Below are positions 1 through 5,917 of a DNA stretch of 5,917 nt, piece by piece. Within the stretch, counting starts at the first letter, position 1. Each line of letters begins with the position of its first letter. The stretch lies in contig DFEN01000053.1 in assembly GCA_002368685.1 (NCBI GenBank), forward strand, positions 1 through 5,917, given 5' to 3'. Source of the stretch: Lachnospiraceae bacterium UBA3801 (GTDB taxonomy: Bacteria; Bacillota; Clostridia; Lachnospirales; Lachnospiraceae). Below the pieces are notes generated by a model. The model searched no databases. It was not told where the DNA came from and saw only the letters and a list, made by a program, of their open reading frames with translations. Position numbers and translations under genes: made by a program.

Positions 1-129
1 CATGATCAGATTGACATATTCATTCATATAGCAACTCATTGTAAAAATGCCAAAGAAGGTGAGAGGCAAATGGAGAATATGATGGCCTACATGATAGGCG
101 GCTGGTATGGAGTTATAAATAACAAATAA
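1..129 (+). CDS. C-terminal fragment of an unidentified protein, possibly a TetR-type regulator (5' end outside window)
   Basis: Frame 1 is open from the first base to a TAA at 127-129 and gives 42 residues; the other two + frames hit stops within the first 30 bases. The tail is mildly hydrophobic and ends with MMAYMIGGWYGVINNK. TetR-family regulators often end in a similar amphipathic helix with a Gly-Gly or Gly-x-Gly before an aromatic, and such regulators often sit just upstream of MacB/FtsX-type ABC operons in Clostridia. A perfect palindrome follows in the intergenic region (187-203), which also fits a local regulator. The family assignment is an inference from a short tail plus context. 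The DNA-binding end is not in the window, so another identity is quite possible. Confidence 0.5.
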   Translation, partial: HDQIDIFIHIATHCKNAKEGERQMENMMAYMIGGWYGVINNK

Positions 130-150
130 ATATAATACTCATAAAAATAT

Positions 151-170
151 GGCTTGGAGAAATTCAAGCC
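151..170. other. Hairpin between the upstream gene and the ABC operon
   Basis: GGCTTGGA (151-158) pairs with TTCAAGCC (163-170) around a GAAA loop, an 8-bp stem with one G-T wobble. On the + strand it is followed by TAAAAATAG, so it lacks the T-run of an intrinsic terminator for the upstream gene. Read on the - strand, the stem is followed by ATATTTTTAT, a better terminator tail, but no - strand gene is seen here. It could be a weak terminator or an mRNA 3'-end stabiliser. It would also lie in the 5' leader of the ABC mRNA if transcription starts upstream of it. Confidence 0.45.
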
Positions 171-186
171 TAAAAATAGCATTTAT

Positions 187-203
187 ACATAACACTGTTA
201 TGT
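187..203. promoter_or_regulatory. Perfect 17-bp palindrome, candidate operator of the ABC operon
   Basis: ACATAACA-C-TGTTATGT is a perfect inverted repeat with 8-bp arms and a 1-bp centre, 38 bp upstream of the ATPase start codon. A second, imperfect one overlaps it (ATGTGAA-4-TTTACAT, 200-217, six of seven arm positions). Odd-length palindromes of 15-19 bp are typical TetR-family operators, and the preceding gene fragment may encode such a regulator. No convincing -35/-10 pair was found next to it. TATACA (184-189) overlaps the left arm and TATAAT (131-136) lies further up, but neither has a good -35. The palindrome is certain; its role as an operator is inferred. Confidence 0.55.
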
Positions 204-240
204 GAACATATTTACATATAAAATCTAGGAGGAGGAAAAA

Positions 241-942
241 ATGTTTGTTGAAGTATCCAACATCAAGAAAAGCTACGGAGAAGGCGGAAGCTATGTACAG
301 GTTCTAAAGGGAGTATCTGTAGGAGTTGAAAAAGGAGAAATGTGTGTAATCCAGGGAACATCTGGTTCTGGCAAATCCACACTTCTTAACTGCATAGGTG
401 GTCTTGATAAAGTTGATAGCGGATCCATAAAAATAGACGGAAATGAAATAGTTGGACTTAAGGGTGAAACTCTTTCTGACTACAGAAGAGCCACTCATGG
501 TTTTATCTTTCAGTTCTATAATCTGATCCCAAACCTGACAGTAAGAGAAAACATACAGGTATGTGAATACCTGACAAATGATCCGCTGGATATGAATGAA
601 CTCTTAGATGTACTCGGACTTACTGAGCATCAAAATAAATTCCCATCTCAGTTATCTGGTGGACAGCAGCAGAGATGTGCCATTGCAAGAGCACTTATTA
701 AGAACCCTAAACTTCTTTTATGCGATGAGCCAACAGGTGCGCTTGATTCCAAGACATCAAGAGACATTTTGGTTCTTATGGAAGAGATTAACAGGAAATA
801 TGGAACAACGATGCTTATAGTTACGCATAATAATTCCATTAAGAATATGGTGGATCATGTTATCTACATAAAGGATGGAGAAATCTCAAAGAACTATATT
901 AATGAGAATAAGATTCCAGCTTCAGAATTGGAGGATCTGTAA
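241..942 (+). CDS. ABC transporter ATP-binding protein, MacB/LolD family
   Basis: This 233-residue cytoplasmic ATPase powers the FtsX-type permease encoded next to it. All nucleotide-binding motifs are present and intact: Walker A GTSGSGKST at 39-47 (Lys45), Q-loop Gln91 in FQFYNL, signature LSGGQQQR at 138-145, Walker B LLLCDE at 158-163 with catalytic Glu163, D-loop GALD at 166-169, and switch His196 in VTHN. The FxFYNLIPxLTVxEN stretch and the length of about 230 residues are typical of the MacB/LolD/FtsE group, whose members drive mechanical transmission across the membrane rather than classic transport through a pore. The ATG at 241 follows AGGAGGAGG at 227-235, a very strong ribosome binding site. 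The stop lies one base before the permease start, so the two are surely co-transcribed. The substrate (antimicrobial peptide, lipid, lipoprotein or other) cannot be read from the ATPase. Confidence 0.95.
   Translation: MFVEVSNIKKSYGEGGSYVQVLKGVSVGVEKGEMCVIQGTSGSGKSTLLNCIGGLDKVDSGSIKIDGNEIVGLKGETLSDYRRATHGFIFQFYNLIPNLTVRENIQVCEYLTNDPLDMNELLDVLGLTEHQNKFPSQLSGGQQQRCAIARALIKNPKLLLCDEPTGALDSKTSRDILVLMEEINRKYGTTMLIVTHNNSIKNMVDHVIYIKDGEISKNYINENKIPASELEDL
930..934 (+). promoter_or_regulatory. Ribosome binding site that fixes the permease start
   Basis: GGAGG lies inside the last codons of the ATPase gene, 9 bases before ATG 944. It supports 944 as the start of the permease over the in-frame ATG at 875, which lies deep inside the ATPase gene, has no comparable site, and would add 23 residues unlike a permease N-terminus. 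Confidence 0.8.
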
Positions 943-943
943 G

Positions 944-3676
944 ATGCAGAAAGTACTGAGAAAAAGAGTATTAAGGGATTTAAAGAAGAACTTCTTCAGA
1001 TATTTTGCCCTCGGGCTTATGATTGCTATGGGAATCTTTCTTGTTGTTACGATTGTTGGTTCTGCAGAAACTCTGACGAAGGGAACAGAGGATATGGCCG
1101 AGGAGACAAATCTTGAAGATGGCGAGTTTGAGGTTTTTGTTCCTCTGAGCAAGAAGGATAAGAATCATATCTCTGAAATGGGTATAGATCTGGAAGAGCA
1201 TTTTTTCTATGACTATCAAAGGGACGATGCTGATAAAAGTACAGTACGTATTTTCAAGATTCGTGAATCTATTGATAAGATACATTACATTGATGGTAAT
1301 GAGCCTAAAGATACAAATGAAATCGTGATTGAGAAGAGATATGCAGAAGAGCATGACCTAAGTGTTGGTGGTACTTTTGATCTTGCAGGAAAGAATTATA
1401 AAGTGTCAGGAATCGGCGTTGTATCAGATTATGACGGACCTTTTAAAGAGATTTCGGATACTTCCTGCAATTCGATTACATTTGGCCTTGTATTTTTAAC
1501 TGATGAAGCATATGAAGAGTTCAAGGAATCAGGAAAAGCACAAAAATCTGAAACATATCTCTATGCATATAAGCTTGGAAAAGGAAAGACGGATGCTGAT
1601 CTAAAGAAGTATCTGAAGGACATAAAGATCGATCCTTCCGAAGTAGATGATGAACTGTTTCAGGAGTATTGGGACAGAACTGGTGGAGTAACTGATGAGC
1701 TTCGAGATGCAGTAAAGGAACTGCGCGATGCAACGGAAGATGTAAGGGATGGACTAGATGAGCTCTCAGATAATAATGACGATATAAATGATGCTACAGC
1801 AGAATTGTTCGATGCTTATCTAGAAGAGACAACAAATGCACTCAAAGAATATGGTGTTAATGTAGAACTTACAGAAGCAAACTATGAGGAAGAGCTGGAC
1901 AAATTAATAGATTCAAGTTCTAGTACCATTATGAAGTTAACACTTGAAGATACTAAGGAACAACTATCTGATATGAAAGAATATAAGGATGGACTTTCAG
2001 ATTACACGGGTGGTGTTGATGAGCTCTACGATGGTCTGGATGACATGGCTGATGGCGTGGCGGATATGGACGAATCTGTTGAGGATGCGCTGGAGGAGTT
2101 TGACTTTGAATTATCGAATCTGACGATGTTCTTAAAGTATACGGATAACCCAAGAATCTTTGCTACAAAGAATGATAAGATTGTTGATATAGAAGTCGGA
2201 ATCATTGCCGGAGTTGTAATATTCATACTTCTAGCTTATGTAATTTCAGTATTTGTAGTTCATTCTATTGAAAGTGAGAGTAGCATTATAGGAACGCTTT
2301 ATTCAATGGGTGTTACGAAGAATGATCTGATGATGCATTATATAACACTCCCGGTTGTTGTTACATTTATTGCCGGACTTGTAGGAGTATTAATCGCGTC
2401 AACAGGAATACTTGCTCCGATGATTGCGGAAAGTTCGTATGTATATTTTTCAATCCCAGTGTTCACCTTCCATATACCACTATACTTGTGGATATATTCT
2501 GTGGCTGTTCCTCCGATCATTGCAGTAATAGTAAATGTAATCGTTATCAGAAGCAAGCTTAATAGAACTGCACTTTCACTAATCAGAAATGAGCAGAAGC
2601 AGAAGGGAATAAAGAAGGTTAATCTTAAGGGAATGAACTTTGTTTCTGCATTTAGGATAAGACAAATGCTTCGCGAAATGAGGTCGACACTTGCGATTGT
2701 TCTAGGTATGTTCCTTTCTCTACTCGTCTTTATGATTGCAGTTAACTGTTTTGTACTCTGTACGAATATAGCTAAAGACTATAAAGATGATACCAAGTAT
2801 GAATATATGTACAATCTGAAATATCCAGAAGAAGAAGTGCCTGAAGGTGGCGAGGCTGCATATGCATATGGCTGTAAGGCAAAAACTATGGGATTCAACT
2901 TTGATGTCACAATACTTGGTATTGATGATGACAATCCATATTTTGATGTTAAGCCTGGTGATAGCAGAATGGATGTGGTTATATCGTCTTCATTCGCAGA
3001 AAAGTTTGGACTTAGCGAAGGCGAAGAGTTTGTTGTGACAGATGATGATAAGGAAGTTAAGTATGCATTTTCTGTAAAAGAGATAACCAGTTATTCAACG
3101 GGATACTATATTTTCATGGATATAGATGAGATGCGAGATATGATGGGAGAGTCAGATGATTATTATAATGTAGTATTCTCAGACAAGGAACTGGATATTG
3201 ATCCTGGCAGACTGTATTCCGTAACAACAAGAGAGGATATAGTTAAAGGTTCATCAGTCTTTACAAGTTTGATGATGCCTATGATTTATGTTATATCATT
3301 TGCTTCAGCTATTATTTTCTGTGTGGTATTGTACCTGATGATAAAGGTAATGATAGATAGAAGCTCTTACAATATATCTCTCATCAAAGTGTTTGGTTAT
3401 AAGCGAAAAGAAATAAGGAAACTTTATCTGGATGGTAACTTCTATATAATTGCAATCGGTTCACTTATATGCCTTCCACTTGCGAAAATTATCATGAATA
3501 AGATGTTCCCATTTATGATTTCAAATGTAGCTTGTGGCTTAAATGTAAAAGCGCCGATAAGTTTCTTTATCGTAACCTATATAGTAATTCTATTATTATA
3601 CTTTGTAATAAATTCAATTCTTGTCAGCCGTCTGAATAAATTTACACCGGCTGAGGTGCTTAAAAACAGAGAGTAA
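944..3676 (+). CDS. FtsX-type ABC transporter permease with an acidic extracytoplasmic helical hairpin
   Basis: This 910-residue membrane protein is the partner of the preceding ATPase. Eight membrane segments are visible, at about residues 20-40, 418-442, 469-495, 510-537, 582-606, 780-805, 833-855 and 871-895. They form two FtsX-like units of four. Each unit has a large extracytoplasmic domain after its first segment, of about 375 residues in the first unit and 175 in the second. Both have MacB periplasmic-core-like features, for example EIVIEKRYAEEHDLSVGGTF and VVISSSFAEKFGLSEGEEF. Cytoplasmic coupling stretches (ESSIIGTLYSMGVTKNDL, and NISLIKVFGYKRKEIRKLY) and the C-terminal FTPAEVLKNRE are classic for the family. 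Within the first outer domain, residues 250-290 and about 330-386 are strongly acidic heptad-repeat helices, recalling the YhgE/Pip family and other clostridial permeases. ATG 944 was chosen for its ribosome binding site and the basic N-terminus just before the first membrane segment. Likely roles are efflux, envelope stress or peptide resistance. The substrate is unknown. Confidence 0.92.
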   Translation: MQKVLRKRVLRDLKKNFFRYFALGLMIAMGIFLVVTIVGSAETLTKGTEDMAEETNLEDGEFEVFVPLSKKDKNHISEMGIDLEEHFFYDYQRDDADKSTVRIFKIRESIDKIHYIDGNEPKDTNEIVIEKRYAEEHDLSVGGTFDLAGKNYKVSGIGVVSDYDGPFKEISDTSCNSITFGLVFLTDEAYEEFKESGKAQKSETYLYAYKLGKGKTDADLKKYLKDIKIDPSEVDDELFQEYWDRTGGVTDELRDAVKELRDATEDVRDGLDELSDNNDDINDATAELFDAYLEETTNALKEYGVNVELTEANYEEELDKLIDSSSSTIMKLTLEDTKEQLSDMKEYKDGLSDYTGGVDELYDGLDDMADGVADMDESVEDALEEFDFELSNLTMFLKYTDNPRIFATKNDKIVDIEVGIIAGVVIFILLAYVISVFVVHSIESESSIIGTLYSMGVTKNDLMMHYITLPVVVTFIAGLVGVLIASTGILAPMIAESSYVYFSIPVFTFHIPLYLWIYSVAVPPIIAVIVNVIVIRSKLNRTALSLIRNEQKQKGIKKVNLKGMNFVSAFRIRQMLREMRSTLAIVLGMFLSLLVFMIAVNCFVLCTNIAKDYKDDTKYEYMYNLKYPEEEVPEGGEAAYAYGCKAKTMGFNFDVTILGIDDDNPYFDVKPGDSRMDVVISSSFAEKFGLSEGEEFVVTDDDKEVKYAFSVKEITSYSTGYYIFMDIDEMRDMMGESDDYYNVVFSDKELDIDPGRLYSVTTREDIVKGSSVFTSLMMPMIYVISFASAIIFCVVLYLMIKVMIDRSSYNISLIKVFGYKRKEIRKLYLDGNFYIIAIGSLICLPLAKIIMNKMFPFMISNVACGLNVKAPISFFIVTYIVILLLYFVINSILVSRLNKFTPAEVLKNRE

Positions 3677-3700
3677 ATATAAAAATCTACATAATATTAA

Positions 3701-3745
3701 AATGGAGTGGCTCTTTATATCTGAAAGGGCTATTCCATTTTTTTT
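3701..3745 (+). terminator. Strong intrinsic terminator of the ABC operon
   Basis: AATGGAGTGGCTCTTT (3701-3716) pairs over 16 positions, with three G-T wobbles, with AAAGGGCTATTCCATT (3724-3739) around a 7-base loop. A run of eight T (3738-3745) follows directly. It starts 24 bases after the permease stop and separates the ABC operon from the DUF3793/flavodoxin unit. Confidence 0.93.
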
Positions 3746-3746
3746 C

Positions 3747-3775
3747 TTGAAATCTACATGTATGTATGTTATAAC
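3747..3775 (+). promoter_or_regulatory. Sigma-A-type promoter of the DUF3793/flavodoxin unit
   Basis: TTGAAA (3747-3752) and TATAAC (3770-3775) each match five of six consensus bases and are separated by exactly 17 bases. The site lies right after the terminator of the previous operon. Transcription would start near 3782 and leave a leader of about 70 bases. The -10 box is also the left arm of an inverted repeat (3770-3787), so a bound regulator would block RNA polymerase. Confidence 0.7.
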
Positions 3776-3787
3776 CTAATAGTTAGA
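3770..3787. promoter_or_regulatory. Degenerate inverted repeat over the -10 box, candidate operator 1
   Basis: TATAACC-TAAT-AGTTAGA has the same layout as the perfect repeat at 3812-3829 (7-base arms, 4-base spacer); the right arm matches that repeat's right arm at five of seven positions. It covers the -10 element and the predicted transcription start. Next to it, TTAGAT-GT-ATCTAA (3783-3796) is a further perfect 6-bp-arm palindrome. Its position suggests repression, but the binding protein is unknown. Confidence 0.45.
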
Positions 3788-3811
3788 TGTATCTAATCAG
3801 GAATAGCTATA

Positions 3812-3829
3812 TATAACCAAACGGTTATA
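3812..3829. promoter_or_regulatory. Perfect inverted repeat TATAACC-N4-GGTTATA, candidate operator 2
   Basis: Two perfect 7-bp arms flank AAAC, 24 bases before the DUF3793 start codon and within the predicted leader. Its left arm is identical to that of the repeat over the promoter 42 bp upstream (left arm to left arm). Two similar sites at about four helical turns suggest cooperative binding of one regulator. As RNA the same sequence could form a 7-bp hairpin. It does not resemble the Fur consensus. Confidence 0.5.
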
Positions 3830-3843
3830 AGTATAGAAAATTT

Positions 3844-3848
3844 GAGGG
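3844..3848 (+). promoter_or_regulatory. Ribosome binding site that decides the DUF3793 start
   Basis: GAGGG lies 5 bases before ATG 3854. An in-frame TTG at 3842 overlaps this site and has no purine-rich site of its own, so ATG 3854 is preferred. The protein then begins MSDEMIVEFCSPTLAG, the normal DUF3793 N-terminus. Confidence 0.7.
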
Positions 3849-3853
3849 TTATC

Positions 3854-4414
3854 ATGTCTGATGAAATGATTGTTGAGTTTTGTTCGCCTACACTGGCGGG
3901 CATAAAAACAGGAAATCTTTTCTCGTGTGAATGTTTTGATTATAAACAACTTGTGAAGGATTTGAGAAGGATTAATTGTGTTTTATTAGATAAGGGGATT
4001 AAAGCTATACCAATAAGGTATCTGAATCACAGAGCGCTAATCTATATATTTCGACCATCCTTCCTGGAAAAAGATCTCTGTGATAAGGATACCGCATTTC
4101 TACTTAAGCAACTTGGATATAACGTAGATAACATGAGTGAATGTGTTAAATGCTTGAGCAAAAAGCTAATGGCTCTTAAATCCAGTAAAGACTTTCCTCA
4201 TGAGATAGGCCTTTTCTTAGGTTATCCATATGAGGATGTGAAGGGGTTTATGGAGCATAAAGGTGAATGTTCAAAATGTATCGGATGCTGGAAAGTTTAT
4301 GGAGATGTTTCAAGTGCGGAAGATACATTTGACAGATACAGGAAGTGCACCAGTGAATATGTATCAAGGTTTAAGGAGGGGATGACCCTTGAACAGCTAG
4401 CGGTGTGCGCCTGA
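3854..4414 (+). CDS. DUF3793 family protein, cysteine-rich, function unknown
   Basis: This 186-residue soluble protein has no signal peptide or membrane segment. It is recognised as DUF3793 by the N-terminal CSPTLAGIKTGNLFSC (10-25), the central PHEIGLFLGYPYEDVKGF (115-132) and the C-terminal WKVYGD (146-151). It has twelve cysteines: Cys10, CxC at 25-27, Cys42, Cys76, CxxC at 97-100, CxxCxxC at 139-145, Cys165 and Cys185. Several are spaced as in metal- or iron-sulfur-binding proteins, though no known cluster motif is complete. The family has no established activity. As I recall, its genes often lie beside flavodoxins or iron-uptake genes in anaerobic Firmicutes, and here a flavodoxin follows 60 bases downstream with no strong terminator between. 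A part in iron or redox homeostasis is therefore a reasonable inference, not a demonstrated role. It has its own promoter with flanking inverted repeats. Confidence 0.88.
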   Translation: MSDEMIVEFCSPTLAGIKTGNLFSCECFDYKQLVKDLRRINCVLLDKGIKAIPIRYLNHRALIYIFRPSFLEKDLCDKDTAFLLKQLGYNVDNMSECVKCLSKKLMALKSSKDFPHEIGLFLGYPYEDVKGFMEHKGECSKCIGCWKVYGDVSSAEDTFDRYRKCTSEYVSRFKEGMTLEQLAVCA

Positions 4415-4417
4415 ACA

Positions 4418-4432
4418 CTCCGATTTTCGGAG
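4418..4432 (+). other. Short intercistronic hairpin after the DUF3793 gene
   Basis: CTCCGA (4418-4423) pairs with TCGGAG (4427-4432) around TTT, starting 3 bases after the DUF3793 stop. The sequence that follows is AATAAATAATATA, with no T-run, so it is not a normal intrinsic terminator. A smaller stem, AGGG-TTCGT-CCCT (4448-4460), follows just before the flavodoxin ribosome binding site. Together they may act as an mRNA processing or stability element that lets flavodoxin be expressed at a different level from DUF3793. Confidence 0.4.
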
Positions 4433-4474
4433 AATAAATAATATATAAGGGTTCGTCCCTGGAAAGGAAATAAT

Positions 4475-4897
4475 ATGAGTAAAGTAGCAGTAGTATTTTG
4501 GAGCGCCACTGGTAACACAGAGGCGATGGCAAATGCCGTAGCAGAGGGAGCAAAGGCAAAAGGTGCTGAAGTTTCAGTATTTGGATCCGGCGACTTCTCA
4601 GCAGATAAGGTTTCTGAATTTGACGCAATAGCATTTGGTTGTCCAGCAATGGGAGCAGAGGTTCTTGAGGAGACTGAATTTGAGCCTATGTTTGCTTCTG
4701 TAGAGACATCTCTTGGCGGAAAGAAGATTGGAATCTTTGGTTCATATGGCTGGGGAGACGGTCAGTGGATGAGAGACTGGAAAGACAGATGTGATTCAAC
4801 GGGAGCGGCTCTCGTTAACGACGGTGTTATGGCTAATAATGCACCAGATGATGCAGCACTTGAAGAGTGCAAGGCTCTTGGAGAGGCACTTGCTTAA
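4475..4897 (+). CDS. fld: Flavodoxin, short-chain clostridial type
   Basis: This 140-residue soluble electron carrier binds FMN and can replace ferredoxin in low-potential electron transfer, typically when iron is limiting. The phosphate-binding loop SATGNT is at 10-15. The first FMN loop GCPAMGAEVLEETEFEP (55-71) contains Met59, and the second, GSYGWGDGQWMRDW (89-102), contains Trp93. From memory, these correspond to Met56 and Trp90, which sandwich the flavin in the Clostridium beijerinckii protein. Length and motif order match that family (about 138 residues), without the extra loop of long-chain flavodoxins. Ala61 stands where the C. beijerinckii protein has Asp58. The start ATG follows AAAGGAAA at 4463-4470. 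The gene lies 60 bases after the DUF3793 gene and is probably co-transcribed with it from the promoter at 3747-3775. Confidence 0.95.
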   Translation: MSKVAVVFWSATGNTEAMANAVAEGAKAKGAEVSVFGSGDFSADKVSEFDAIAFGCPAMGAEVLEETEFEPMFASVETSLGGKKIGIFGSYGWGDGQWMRDWKDRCDSTGAALVNDGVMANNAPDDAALEECKALGEALA

Positions 4898-4904
4898 TTA
4901 GTTT

Positions 4905-5917
<1,013 letters not shown>

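Noticed and set aside
875..943. Earlier in-frame ATG for the permease, adding 23 residues
   Set aside because: It lies well inside the ATPase gene with no ribosome binding site. ATG 944 has GGAGG at 930-934 and gives a normal basic N-terminus before the first membrane segment.
922..2556. Several open frames on the - strand of the permease gene
   Set aside because: They run opposite a clearly coding gene, lack ribosome binding sites and family motifs, and their composition mirrors the sense codons.
3747..3830. Fur or DtxR box at the DUF3793 promoter
   Set aside because: No stretch fits the Fur 7-1-7 pattern TGATAAT-N-ATTATCA. ATAACCTAA (3771-3779) matches a DtxR half-site, but the other half does not match, so no regulator is named.
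3842..3853. TTG start for the DUF3793 gene
   Set aside because: The TTG overlaps the GAGGG site that serves ATG 3854 and has no site of its own.
4297..4649. Two - strand open frames across the DUF3793-flavodoxin junction
   Set aside because: They overlap two recognised genes and the spacer hairpins and show no recognisable protein features.

Overview
The window reads as low-GC Firmicutes DNA, most likely a gut or rumen clostridium of the Lachnospiraceae (Butyrivibrio/Roseburia-like). The basis is AT-rich intergenic DNA, strong AGGAGG-type ribosome binding sites, a clostridial short-chain flavodoxin, a DUF3793 protein (a family largely restricted to anaerobic Firmicutes) and a clostridial-type enolase. 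The taxonomic call is an inference from memory of family members, not a database match. All genes lie on the + strand.

Region 1 (1-3745) is an ABC-transporter unit. It starts with the last 42 codons of a gene that may encode a TetR-type regulator (1-129). A 20-nt hairpin (151-170) and a perfect 17-bp palindrome (187-203, a probable operator) follow. Next come a MacB/LolD-type ATPase (241-942) and, one base after its stop, a 910-residue FtsX-type permease (944-3676). A strong intrinsic terminator (3701-3745) closes the unit. The permease carries a long acidic helical hairpin with near-perfect heptad spacing, inserted in its first extracytoplasmic domain.

Region 2 (3746-4897) is a two-gene unit: a cysteine-rich DUF3793 protein of unknown function (3854-4414) and a flavodoxin (4475-4897). 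A good sigma-A-type promoter (TTGAAA-17-TATAAC) sits directly after the terminator. Its -10 overlaps the first of two TATAACC-N4-GGTTATA-like inverted repeats, so the unit is probably under specific control. Flavodoxin commonly replaces ferredoxin when iron is short, which makes a metal or redox signal an attractive guess. The repeats do not match a Fur box.

Region 3 (4898-5917) is a 119-bp intergenic stretch that can fold into a long hairpin. It also holds a candidate promoter and a 37-codon reading frame of doubtful status. The 5' 300 codons of enolase (eno) follow and run off the window end.

The ATPase and permease should form one membrane complex, probably controlled by the upstream regulator. 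The DUF3793/flavodoxin pair looks like a redox or metal-homeostasis module. Enolase is a core glycolytic gene, probably transcribed from its own promoter. The least explained parts are the DUF3793 gene with its operator cluster and the structured flavodoxin-eno spacer.
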